Shown one piece after another: positions 47,177 to 56,457 of a DNA stretch of 64,000 bases. Under the pieces are notes generated by a model, which had not been told where the DNA came from, did no database searches, and was given only the letters and a program-made list of their open reading frames with translations. This stretch comes from Halomonas sp. MCCC 1A13316. Lineage in GTDB: Bacteria; Pseudomonadota; Gammaproteobacteria; Pseudomonadales; Halomonadaceae. Each line of letters opens with the position of its first letter. The stretch's first letter is position 1. Position numbers and translations under genes: made by a program. Where the stretch lies: positions 1,426,001 through 1,490,000 of the forward strand of contig NZ_CP053382.1 in NCBI RefSeq assembly GCF_014931605.1. The letters are read 5' to 3'.

Positions 47177-48772
47177 TCAGCCGAACTGGTTCATGGTGTT
47201 GTCCTTGCCGCCGGCTTTCAGCGCCGCTTCGCCGTGGAAGAACTCCTTGTGGTCGTCGCCGATGTTCGAGCCGGCCATGTCCTGATGCTTGACGGTGGCG
47301 ATGCCTTCGCGAATCTCGCGGCGCTGCACGCCCTCCACGTAGGCCAGCATGCCTTCGTCGCCGAAGTAACCCTTGGCCAGATTGTCGGTGGACAGGGCGG
47401 CGGTATGGTAGGTCGGCAGCGTGATCAGGTGATGGAAGATGCCCGCTTCGCGTGCGGCGTCGCGCTGGAAGTTGCGTGTCCACTCGTCGGCCAACTTGCC
47501 GAGTTCGGTATCGTCGTACTCGGCGCTCATCAGGCCGGCGCGGTCGTAGGCGGAAACGTCCTTGCCTTCCTTCTCCCAGGCGTCGAACACTTGCTGGCGG
47601 AAGTTCAGGGTCCAGTTAAAGGAGGGCGAGTTGTTGTAGACCAGCTTGGCGTCCGGCACCACTTCACGAATGCGGTTGACCATGCTGGCGATCTGGCCGA
47701 CGTGAGGCTTTTCGGTCTCGATCCACAGCAGGTCGGCGCCGTTCTGCAGGCTGGTGATGCAATCAAGCACCACGCGATCCTCGCCGGTACCCGGCTTGAA
47801 CTGGTAGAGGCCGGAGGCCAGGCGCTTGACCTTGACCAGCTTGCCGTTCTGCTTGATGACCACATCGCCGTTGTCGATATCGGAAGCTGAGGTGATCTCC
47901 TCGCCGTCCAGGAAGCTGTTGTACTGGTCGCCCAGGTCACCCGGCTCCTTGGTCACGGCGATCTTCTGAGTCAGGCCGGCACCCAGGGAGTCGGTGCGGG
48001 CGACGATTACGCCGTCGTCCACGCCCAGTTCGAGGAAGGCGTAGCGCACGGCGTTGATCTTGGCCAGGAAGTCCTCATGCGGCACGGTAACCTTGCCGTC
48101 TTGGTGACCGCACTGCTTCTCGTCGGAGACCTGGTTCTCGAGCTGGATACAGCAGGCACCGGCTTCGATCATCTGCTTGGCCAGCAGGTAGGTGGCTTCG
48201 GCGTTGCCGAAACCGGCATCGATATCGGCGATGATCGGCACCACGTGGGTTTCGTGGTTGTCGATCTTGGCAATCAGCTCGTCGGCCTTGGCCTTGTCGC
48301 CTGCCTCCTGGGCGGCTTCGAGGTCGCGGAACAGATGGTTGAGTTCCCAGGCGTCGGCTTGGCGCAGAAAGGTGTAGAGCTCGCCGATCAGGCCCGATAC
48401 GGAAGTCTTCTCGTGCATCGACTGGTCGGGCAGCGGACCGAACTCGGAGCGCAGCGCGGCGACCATCCAGCCGGAAAGATACAGGTAGCGGCGCTTGGTG
48501 GTACCGAAGTGCTTCTTGATGGAAATCAGCTTCTGCTGACCGATGAAGCCGTGCCAGCAACCCAGCGACTGGGTGTACTGGGAGCTGTCGGCATCATAGG
48601 CGGCCATGTCTTCGCGCATGATCTTGGCAGTATAGCGAGCGATATCCAGGCCAGTCCTGAAGCGGTTCTGGGCGCGCATGCGGGCGGCATTCTCGGGGCT
48701 GATGCTCGCCCACTTGCCCTGCTGAGCCTCGCGCAGTTGAGCCAGTGCCTTGATGTCGTCTTTGTATGACAT
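47177..48772 (-). CDS. aceA: Isocitrate lyase, long form
   Basis: Cleaves isocitrate to succinate and glyoxylate, the first step of the glyoxylate shunt. 531 residues from ATG 48772 (AAGGAT ribosome site), about 100 longer than E. coli AceA and the same size class as the Pseudomonas enzyme. Catalytic C221 lies in EKQCGHQDGK, where E. coli has KKCGH; other conserved blocks are DIDAGFGNAEA, ARTDSLGA and YNNSPSFNW. No malate synthase or aceK nearby. It competes with the icd product for isocitrate. Confidence 0.95.
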   Translation of the reverse strand: MSYKDDIKALAQLREAQQGKWASISPENAARMRAQNRFRTGLDIARYTAKIMREDMAAYDADSSQYTQSLGCWHGFIGQQKLISIKKHFGTTKRRYLYLSGWMVAALRSEFGPLPDQSMHEKTSVSGLIGELYTFLRQADAWELNHLFRDLEAAQEAGDKAKADELIAKIDNHETHVVPIIADIDAGFGNAEATYLLAKQMIEAGACCIQLENQVSDEKQCGHQDGKVTVPHEDFLAKINAVRYAFLELGVDDGVIVARTDSLGAGLTQKIAVTKEPGDLGDQYNSFLDGEEITSASDIDNGDVVIKQNGKLVKVKRLASGLYQFKPGTGEDRVVLDCITSLQNGADLLWIETEKPHVGQIASMVNRIREVVPDAKLVYNNSPSFNWTLNFRQQVFDAWEKEGKDVSAYDRAGLMSAEYDDTELGKLADEWTRNFQRDAAREAGIFHHLITLPTYHTAALSTDNLAKGYFGDEGMLAYVEGVQRREIREGIATVKHQDMAGSNIGDDHKEFFHGEAALKAGGKDNTMNQFG

Positions 48773-49165
48773 GGTGCCATCCTTCCGATCTGAGGTGATG
48801 TCGTCGGCCTCGATTGCCATGCGGCGGCGCTCGTTGCCTCGTCGGTCGCCTGATGCATTTGCCGGGCGCTTTCGGGTTGCATGCTGCAACTGCGAAGTAA
48901 TGTCAGGTTCAACCACAGGGAGCAATATGTCTCTACGGCCTTGGTCGAATCTGGGCGAACGCTAAAACAATCCTGGTCGAGTGGTTTTCTTGTCAGTTAC
49001 CGAACAACCGTTTTAACGTCGTCATGACACCACTATGCCCCATGCAATCAGGCCTGGACAATCATCACTTGGGGGGAAGAAGCGTTGTAACTCGACTACA
49101 AGAAGGGCAGGGGAGAGGCCATTCCTGTAGTCATATTCCGGTCGGGGTGGCCAAATCTGGAGGCG
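48773..49165. other. Intergenic region upstream of aceA
   Basis: 393 bp without a convincing gene. It must contain the leftward aceA promoter, but I cannot fix its hexamers. Near the left-operon end there is a 7-bp inverted repeat GACTACA (49094-49100) / TGTAGTC (49126-49132) with a 25-bp spacer, 34 nt beyond the GNAT stop, which might mark the end of that operon's transcript. Confidence 0.4.
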
Positions 49166-49597
49166 CTAGCCAGGCAATGAAAGCCGCATGTTGCGATGCG
49201 GAATGCCGGCATCCATGAAAACGTCACCGAACGCCGTGAAGCCAAAATTTTCGTAGAAGGCGAGGGCGTGGGTCTGGGCGGCCAGTTCGACCTGGGCATG
49301 GCCCAGGCGGCGTGCCGAGGCGATGGCGGCCTGCATCAGCGCCGCACCAATACCCAGGCCACGCGCTTCGCGCAGCACGGCCACGCGGCCGATATGCCCG
49401 TCGGGCAGCAGTCTGGCGGTGCCGAGAGCCGTGTCGCCGTGCACGGCGAGGAAGTGGCGGCATGTGTCGTCGCGGCCGTCCCACTCCTCTTCTAGGGGCA
49501 CTTGCTGCTCATCGATGAATACCACGCGACGTATCTCGCTGGCGATTTCGCCGAGTTCGGCCCAACTGCCTTCGCGTATTTCGATGTGGCCGGTCAT
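49166..49597 (-). CDS. GNAT-family N-acetyltransferase
   Basis: 143 residues. The acetyl-CoA motif is RVAVLREARGLGIGAALMQAA (pyrophosphate loop RGLGIG at ~80-85), followed by ARRLGHAQVELAAQTHALAFYENFGF, typical GNAT. Substrate unknown. GAGGAGG ribosome site within the end of the roxA gene; only 3 nt separate the genes, so it is the last member of the leftward mnmA-hflD-purB operon. The N-terminal part (VVFIDEQQVPLEEEWDG) resembles the ElaA/YjcF subgroup. Confidence 0.87.
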   Translation of the reverse strand: MTGHIEIREGSWAELGEIASEIRRVVFIDEQQVPLEEEWDGRDDTCRHFLAVHGDTALGTARLLPDGHIGRVAVLREARGLGIGAALMQAAIASARRLGHAQVELAAQTHALAFYENFGFTAFGDVFMDAGIPHRNMRLSLPG

Positions 49598-49600
49598 GCG

Positions 49601-50773
49601 TTACTCCTCCTCGTCGGGCCAGGTAAGGCTTCCGGCATCTAGCAGGGCGGCCAGCAACTCAGCGGCGCCGGGGAACTCGAGGAGATCGGCATTCAGCAGG
49701 GCGTCCGCGGCAACGGCGCGAGCCAGAGGCAGCACGCAGTCGATGCCATCGCCATCGACGTACAGGGTGGCGCGGCTCCCGTTCAAACTGCGCCAGGCGA
49801 AGCGTGAACCGGGGCTACGCAGCAGCTCCTCGCCTTCCTGTAGTAGAGCGACAAGCTGGTCGACATCGGTAGGAGCCTCGCTGGGCACCAGTTGGTCGAC
49901 GTACTTGGGCTGGGTCATCACACGACCGAACCACTGGGCGAGCTGGGCCGGATCGTCGAGAGTGCCGAGGATCAGGCGACGCATGCGCTCGAGTGCGGCA
50001 TCGTCGAGCTCCGTCGGGTCGCTGGGCGGGACCATGCCGGCATCGCCGTAGCGCAGCGAGGAGGGAAGCTGTTCGCCGAGGTAGTCGGCATACGAGGTGA
50101 TCGCCTCGTCGGCCGAAGGCGCGCGGAAGCCCACCGAGTAGGTCATGCAGTCGTCGGATTGGCTGGCGCCGTGGTGTGCCCAGCCCGGTGGCAGGTAGAG
50201 CATGTCGCCGGGCTCCAGCACCCAGTCGTCGCCCGGCTCGACTTCGAAGCGCTCGAGGATGCGCAGATCGATGCCGGGAATGATGGGGGCGTCGTCGGCC
50301 ACCTTGCCACCGAGCTGCCAGCGTCGCCGGCCGCTGACCTGCAGCAGGAAAACGTCATACTGGTCGACATGCGGCCCGACGCTGCCGCCTGGCGGGGCGT
50401 AGCTGATCATGACGTCGTCGAGCCGCCAGCGGGGCAGGAAGTCGAAGCGGTCGAGTAGCTCGGCCACCTCGGGCACGTAGTGGTCCACGGCCTGTACCAG
50501 CAGGGTCCAGTCGCGCTCCGGCAGCTCGCCGAACACGGCCTCGTCGAAGGGGCCATGGCTGACCTGCCAGGGGCCATCGGGGCCTTGCTCTTCCACCAGG
50601 CGTGCCTCGACGCCTTCCTCGCAGGCGAGGCCAGCGAGCTCGTCGGGATCGAGCGGGCTCTCGAAGTCGGCAAGGGCTCCGCGGATCAGCAACGGCTGGC
50701 GCTGCCAGTAGTCGCGCAGGAACTCGGCAGGCGTGAGGCCGCCGAGCAGGGGGAGGGGCGTGTCGCTCGCCAT
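49601..50773 (-). CDS. roxA: JmjC cupin 50S ribosomal protein uL16 arginine hydroxylase-like
   Basis: 390 residues from ATG 50773 (AGGAGA ribosome site). 2-oxoglutarate/Fe(II) oxygenase of the YcfD/RoxA type: metal ligands H135 and D137 (SVGPHVDQYDVF) and H200 (PPGWAHHG), conserved RRRWQLG for 2-oxoglutarate binding, C-terminal winged-helix/dimerisation region. In E. coli the homologue hydroxylates Arg81 of ribosomal protein uL16. It lies 20 nt after the cobalamin adenosyltransferase gene and 3 nt before the GNAT gene. Confidence 0.9.
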   Translation of the reverse strand: MASDTPLPLLGGLTPAEFLRDYWQRQPLLIRGALADFESPLDPDELAGLACEEGVEARLVEEQGPDGPWQVSHGPFDEAVFGELPERDWTLLVQAVDHYVPEVAELLDRFDFLPRWRLDDVMISYAPPGGSVGPHVDQYDVFLLQVSGRRRWQLGGKVADDAPIIPGIDLRILERFEVEPGDDWVLEPGDMLYLPPGWAHHGASQSDDCMTYSVGFRAPSADEAITSYADYLGEQLPSSLRYGDAGMVPPSDPTELDDAALERMRRLILGTLDDPAQLAQWFGRVMTQPKYVDQLVPSEAPTDVDQLVALLQEGEELLRSPGSRFAWRSLNGSRATLYVDGDGIDCVLPLARAVAADALLNADLLEFPGAAELLAALLDAGSLTWPDEEE

Positions 50774-50793
50774 GGTGTTCTCCTGGAGAAAGC

Positions 50794-51357
50794 TCATCGA
50801 TTGGCGCCGGGCACCCATAGCACGTCGTTATCGCCGTTGCCATTGGCTCGGCGGGCAAGCACGAACAGCAGGTCGGAGAGCCGGTTGAGGTAGCGTAGCA
50901 CCTCGGGATTCACCGACTGCTCGATCATCAATGCCGTGACCAGGCGCTCGGCCCGTCGGGTGACGGTACGCGCCAGGTGCAGGTGGGCGGCAAGCGCGGT
51001 GCCTCCGGGAAGGATGAACGAGCGCAGGGTGGCGAGTTCGGCGTTGTAAGCATCGATCCTGCCTTCGAGATACTCCACCTGGCCAGCTGTGACCCGCAGC
51101 GGGGGGTATTCCGGGTTTTCCTGCTCGGGTGTGCACAGGTCGGCTCCGACATCGAACAGGTCGTTCTGCACCCGGGCCAGAACCTCGTGCAGTTCGTCCT
51201 CGGCGTACAGTTGCGCCAGGCCGATGACCGCGTTGGTCTCGTCCACCGTGCCGAACGCTTCCACGCGCAGGTCGTGTTTAGCTACCCGGCTGCCGTCGCC
51301 CAGGCCGGTATCGCCCTTGTCACCGGTGCGGGTGTAGATCTTGGTCAGCTTAACCAT
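50794..51357 (-). CDS. Cob(I)yrinic acid a,c-diamide adenosyltransferase, PduO type
   Basis: 187 residues. Transfers adenosyl from ATP to cob(I)alamin, making coenzyme B12. Family N-terminus KIYTRTGDKGDTGLGDGSRV with the ATP-binding Thr/Gly-rich stretch, VDETNAVIGLA, and RTVTRRAERLVTAL plus YLNRLSDLLFVLARR near the end. CCAGGAG ribosome site; 24 nt after purB in the leftward operon. It implies that the cell uses or salvages cobalamin. Confidence 0.92.
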   Translation of the reverse strand: MVKLTKIYTRTGDKGDTGLGDGSRVAKHDLRVEAFGTVDETNAVIGLAQLYAEDELHEVLARVQNDLFDVGADLCTPEQENPEYPPLRVTAGQVEYLEGRIDAYNAELATLRSFILPGGTALAAHLHLARTVTRRAERLVTALMIEQSVNPEVLRYLNRLSDLLFVLARRANGNGDNDVLWVPGANR

Positions 51358-51381
51358 GCTGCGCTCCTGGAGGCGTCGGGA

Positions 51382-52767
<1,386 letters not shown>

Positions 52768-52822
52768 TTATCCAATACGTGGAAGGGAAAGGCGTGTAGG
52801 AAAGGGCATAGGGCAGCAGGGT

Positions 52823-53461
52823 TCAGCCCAGTTGGTCCAGGGCGTGCTTCAGGGCGCCGCGCTGGAATACCAGCTTCCAGCGGCGGCCGCCCTGCTGATG
52901 CCAGAGCAGGGCGAAGCGAATGCCGCCGAGCAGGATGGCGCGCACTCGCTCGGGCATCATGCGGCTCTGCAGCAGCGAGGGATCGCCCTGCACCACGATG
53001 CGTGTCTTGAGTGTCGAAAGTGTTTCCTGGTAGGCCTCGCCGAGGCTGGCGATGACGTTCTCATGGGTGGCGCCGAAGTGCTCGGCCTGGCCCTGAATGC
53101 GGTTCAGTTGCTGACCGAGGGCGGCCATCATGTCGTTGTCGCTGCGCAGCTTGTTCATCAGCAGCAGCAGCGAGAAACCGTAGCGCAGTACCGCCGGGTT
53201 GGCCTGTTTGCGTCCCACCACCGCTTCGAGCACCTCCAGGCCGCGGCGCAAGTTGTTGGGGTGGCCGCCGTAAATCGCCTCGAAGCTTTCCGGATCGGTG
53301 TCCAGAGTGGCACGTATCAGCGTCTCCCAGGGGCGGTTGTCCACCTGTCCGGTGCGGGCCAGCTCGTCAACCAGGCTGGCGGCCTGAAAGACGCCGGCGA
53401 GCGCCAGCGTCTGGCGCGCCGCGGCGGAGTCGGGGGCACGATGGATCGGAGTGGTGTTCAT
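52823..53461 (-). CDS. hflD: HflD (lysogenization regulator homologue)
   Basis: 212 residues from ATG 53461, which overlaps the mnmA stop by 4 nt (ATGA). All-helical membrane-associated protein; visible family blocks are [41 protein letters not shown] and [21 protein letters not shown]. In E. coli HflD binds the lambda CII activator; its host function is uncertain. Context between mnmA and purB confirms the call. Confidence 0.92.
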   Translation of the reverse strand: MNTTPIHRAPDSAAARQTLALAGVFQAASLVDELARTGQVDNRPWETLIRATLDTDPESFEAIYGGHPNNLRRGLEVLEAVVGRKQANPAVLRYGFSLLLLMNKLRSDNDMMAALGQQLNRIQGQAEHFGATHENVIASLGEAYQETLSTLKTRIVVQGDPSLLQSRMMPERVRAILLGGIRFALLWHQQGGRRWKLVFQRGALKHALDQLG

Positions 53462-54570
53462 GCGCCGCTCTCCGTGGCATTCCAAGTGGTGCGGATTACG
53501 CCGCCGCCGAGGCAGATGTCGCCGTCGTAGAGCACCAGCGACTGGCCTGGGGTGACGGCGCGCTGGGGATCGACGAAGCGTACCTCGACGCCGCCGTCGG
53601 GCAGCGTGTGCATGTGGCAGGGTACGTCGCTCTGGCGATAGCGGGTCTTGGCGGTGTAGTGACCCTCGTCCGCGGGCGGTTCCCCGGCTACCCAGTCCAT
53701 CGCCTCGGTGGCCAGGGAGTCGGTATACAGCAACGGGTGGTGCTTGCCCTGTACGGCGGTCAGCACGTTGCGTTCGAGATCCTTGCCTGCCACGTACCAC
53801 GGCTCCTCGGGGTGGTTGGCCAGGCCGCCGATGCCGAGTCCCTGGCGCTGGCCCAGGGTGTAGTACATCAAGCCCATGTGCTCACCGATGATTTCGCCCT
53901 CGGGCGTCTCGATCACGCCCGGCTGGGCCGGCAGGTATTGCTGCAGGAAGTCGCGGAAGCGTCGCTCGCCGATGAAGCAGATGCCGGTGGAATCCTTCTT
54001 GCGCGCGGTGGCCAGGCCATGGCGTTCGGCGATGGCACGCACCTCGGGCTTCTCCAGTTCACCGACGGGGAACAGCGTGCGTGCGATGGCTGCCTCCGGC
54101 ACGGCGTGCAGAAAATAGCTCTGGTCCTTGTTGGCATCGAGTCCCTGGAGCAGTCGCGGCCGTCCGCCGCGCTCACCACCGCGTACGTAATGGCCGGTGG
54201 CGATCTTCTCGGCGCCGAGCATCTCGGCGTACTCGAGGAACACTTTGAACTTGATCTCGCGGTTACACAGGATGTCAGGATTCGGCGTCCGTCCGGCCTT
54301 GTATTCGGCCAAGAAGTGCTCGAACACATTGTCCCAGTACTCGGCGGCGAAGTTGGCGCTGTGCAGCTTGATGCCGAGCTTTTCGCACACGTCCTGGGCA
54401 TCCGCCAGGTCGGCCTTGGCGGTGCAGTACTCGGTGCCGTCGTCCTCGTCCCAGTTCTTCATGAACAGGCCTTCGACCCGATAGCCCTGCTCGAGCAGCA
54501 GCAGGGCGGAAACGGAGGAGTCGACGCCGCCGGACATGCCGACGATCACCTTGGCTGAGGTGGCGGTCAT
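53458..54570 (-). CDS. mnmA: tRNA-specific 2-thiouridylase
   Basis: 370 residues from ATG 54570; nine more codons are open upstream. Inserts sulfur at the 2 position of U34 in Lys, Glu and Gln tRNAs. PP-loop SGGVDSS at 13-19, catalytic cysteines C102 ([11 protein letters not shown]) and C198 ([11 protein letters not shown]), matching E. coli C102/C199. First gene of the leftward operon, with a perfect TATAAT 38 nt upstream. Confidence 0.95.
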   Translation of the reverse strand: MTATSAKVIVGMSGGVDSSVSALLLLEQGYRVEGLFMKNWDEDDGTEYCTAKADLADAQDVCEKLGIKLHSANFAAEYWDNVFEHFLAEYKAGRTPNPDILCNREIKFKVFLEYAEMLGAEKIATGHYVRGGERGGRPRLLQGLDANKDQSYFLHAVPEAAIARTLFPVGELEKPEVRAIAERHGLATARKKDSTGICFIGERRFRDFLQQYLPAQPGVIETPEGEIIGEHMGLMYYTLGQRQGLGIGGLANHPEEPWYVAGKDLERNVLTAVQGKHHPLLYTDSLATEAMDWVAGEPPADEGHYTAKTRYRQSDVPCHMHTLPDGGVEVRFVDPQRAVTPGQSLVLYDGDICLGGGVIRTTWNATESGA

Positions 54571-54607
54571 GGGCGCTCTCGAGTTGGGTGGCCGCAAATG
54601 GGCGGAA

Positions 54608-54613
54608 ATTATA
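54608..54613 (-). promoter_or_regulatory. Minus-strand -10 element for the mnmA operon
   Basis: Perfect TATAAT on the minus strand (ATTATA on plus), 38 nt before the mnmA ATG. No good -35 at 17 bp, so an activator or extended contacts may be needed. It faces away from the tetR gene on the other strand. Confidence 0.55.
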
Positions 54614-54683
54614 CCCTATCTTGCCCAAGGGCTTCATCACGTGCTGCGGCTTCGTGGAGAGCGATGTGTAAAGGGTGGGATTT

Positions 54684-54703
54684 AATTGACCGGCCGACCA
54701 GTT
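54684..54703. promoter_or_regulatory. Operator-like palindrome in front of tetR
   Basis: AATTGACCGGCCGACCAGTT, differing in a single base from the site at 55343-55362 before the RND operon. Imperfect palindrome centred on GGCC. It contains TTGACC (54686-54691) as a possible -35, with TATCGT at 54709-54714 at 17 bp as a weak -10, so regulator binding would block the promoter. Ends 17 nt before the tetR ATG. Confidence 0.7.
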
Positions 54704-54720
54704 AAGTTTATCGTCGCGAC

Positions 54721-55326
54721 ATGACCAACCGAATCCAGACCAGAGACCCCGAACTGACCCGCGCCCGCATTCTCGATGCGGCAGAGGCAATGTTCGTCGA
54801 GCAGGGCTTCTCGGCCGTCAAGCTCAGCGCGTTGGCGCGCTCGGCGGATGTGACCAAGAGCCTGATTCACCACCATTTCGGTAGCAAGGAGCAGTTGTGG
54901 GAGGCAGTCAAGAATCGTGCCTTCGAACGCTACTTCACGGCTCAGATGGCGATGCTCGAGGAGGCCGGTGAGCCGGATGCCGCCCTGCTGCGCAGCTCGG
55001 TGGAAGCCTACTTCCATTTCCTGCGCGACAACCCCGGCGTGGTGCGGCTGTTCGCCTGGACCCACCTAGAGGGAGACAGCCACTGTGGCGAGCTCGACAA
55101 CCAGCTCGTCGGAGCGGGGGCCGAGTGGGTTCGCCAGGCCCAGAGGCGGGGTCTGCTGCGCCAGGACATCAACCCTACCCACGTGATAGCCATCTTCGTG
55201 ATGACATGCACCCAGTGGTTCGAGGCCAAATGTCATCATGAACACTGGCCGGGCATGGGGTCCGACGAAGCGTTTCTTGAGGATTTCCTGAAGATCTTCA
55301 TGGAGGGGGTAACGCCCCGCGCATGA
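54721..55326 (+). CDS. TetR-family repressor of the adjacent RND pump
   Basis: 201 residues. N-terminal helix-turn-helix ~15-60 (ILDAAEAMFVEQGFSAVKLSALARSADVTKSLIHHHFGSKE is the standard TetR layout), variable helical ligand domain after residue 65. No ribosome site precedes ATG 54721; if the -10 at 54709-54714 is used the mRNA would be leaderless. Matching palindromes before this gene and before the pump operon indicate autoregulation plus pump repression. Inducer unknown. Confidence 0.9.
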   Translation: MTNRIQTRDPELTRARILDAAEAMFVEQGFSAVKLSALARSADVTKSLIHHHFGSKEQLWEAVKNRAFERYFTAQMAMLEEAGEPDAALLRSSVEAYFHFLRDNPGVVRLFAWTHLEGDSHCGELDNQLVGAGAEWVRQAQRRGLLRQDINPTHVIAIFVMTCTQWFEAKCHHEHWPGMGSDEAFLEDFLKIFMEGVTPRA

Positions 55327-55342
55327 GTTTTTTTGCATCAAT

Positions 55343-55362
55343 AATTGACCGGCCGGCCAGTT
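55343..55362. promoter_or_regulatory. Operator-like palindrome in front of the RND operon
   Basis: AATTGACCGGCCGGCCAGTT, eight of ten positions palindromic, one base different from the site before tetR. Lies between the tetR stop and the adaptor ATG at 55378, with 15 nt to the ATG, a placement similar to the 17 nt in front of tetR. Expected binding site of the TetR repressor. Confidence 0.7.
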
Positions 55363-55377
55363 TGTAGGGGGTAGCCA

Positions 55378-56457
55378 ATGTGCAGGGTGATAGTGAAAGG
55401 GGTGCTAGCGACTTCGCTGATGCTGTCGGCGGCGTTGCTGGCGGGCTGCGACGCAGCCCCCGCACAGCTCGAACGGGGCGAGGAACCGCTGCCCAGCGTG
55501 CGCGCTGAAGCGGTGCGCCTGTCCCGTGACGTGGTGAGCTATCGCTTTCCCGGCACGGTGCAGGCCAGTGAGCGTGCAGCCCCCGCCTTCCTGCACGGGG
55601 GTGTCTTGCAGGAACGGTACGTGGAGCATGGGCAGCGGGTCGAGCGGGGCGAGCCACTGGCGACGCTGCACAATCCGGCGATGGCCCCGGCGCTGGCAGC
55701 TGCCGAGGCACGCGTGCGCGAGCTCGATGCCAGCTTGAGCCGCCTGGGGCGGGACGTCGAGCGTTCGCGTATGTTGCGTGAGCGCAACCTCAGCGCCGAG
55801 GAGGAGCTGGACCGCCTGCGCTCGGAGCACGAGGCCCTTTCCCAAGCCCGTGAGCAGGCCTTGGCGCAGCGCGACGAGGCCCAGGCACAGCTCGACGAGC
55901 TGACCCTGCGCGCACCCTTCGATGCCGAAGTGACCGACTTGCGGGTCGAGCCCGGCGATTTCGTCGCGGCGGGCCAGTCCGTGCTGGGTCTGGCTGGGCT
56001 CAGTGGACGTGAGGTGGAGATTCGTGTGCCGGGGCGCCTTGTCGCTCAGTTGGAAGTGGGGCAAGAGGCAAGCTTGATGTCGCTGTCCGGGGCGCAGCGC
56101 CTTGCGGGCCGGGTCGCTCATGTGGGCCGCGCGGATGACGCCATGGCACCCGTCATCTTCGACATAGAGACTGAGCCTGCCCCGGCGCTGGGGGCGTCGT
56201 TGCGCGTGCAGCTTGCCCTGACTGCCCAGCCGGAGATGCAGGTGCCGCTGGCAGCGGTGGTCGACTCCAGCGGGCAAGACCCGCATGTGCTGGTACTGAC
56301 CGACGACGAGACGATCGTGCGTGTGTCCGTGACGCCGGGGCGTCTGACCGGTGGCTGGGTTACGGTATCGGCCGCGTCGCTCGTCTCGGGTGAGCGGGTG
56401 GTAACGGCAGGTCAGGGGCGTCTCGAAGAGGGCGACCAGGTGAGGGTTCTACCATGA
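55378..56457 (+). CDS. RND efflux periplasmic adaptor lipoprotein
   Basis: 359 residues. Lipobox LAGC with C24, so anchored in the inner membrane's outer face or sorted by the following Asp (inner-membrane retention). Barrel-sandwich halves FLHGGVLQERYVEHGQRVERG and LRAPFDAEVTDLRVEPGDFV, coiled-coil hairpin ~105-170, then beta-barrel and membrane-proximal domains. Links the RND pump to an outer-membrane channel. GGGG-rich ribosome site. Its TGA overlaps the pump ATG by 4 nt. Confidence 0.92.
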   Translation: MCRVIVKGVLATSLMLSAALLAGCDAAPAQLERGEEPLPSVRAEAVRLSRDVVSYRFPGTVQASERAAPAFLHGGVLQERYVEHGQRVERGEPLATLHNPAMAPALAAAEARVRELDASLSRLGRDVERSRMLRERNLSAEEELDRLRSEHEALSQAREQALAQRDEAQAQLDELTLRAPFDAEVTDLRVEPGDFVAAGQSVLGLAGLSGREVEIRVPGRLVAQLEVGQEASLMSLSGAQRLAGRVAHVGRADDAMAPVIFDIETEPAPALGASLRVQLALTAQPEMQVPLAAVVDSSGQDPHVLVLTDDETIVRVSVTPGRLTGGWVTVSAASLVSGERVVTAGQGRLEEGDQVRVLP

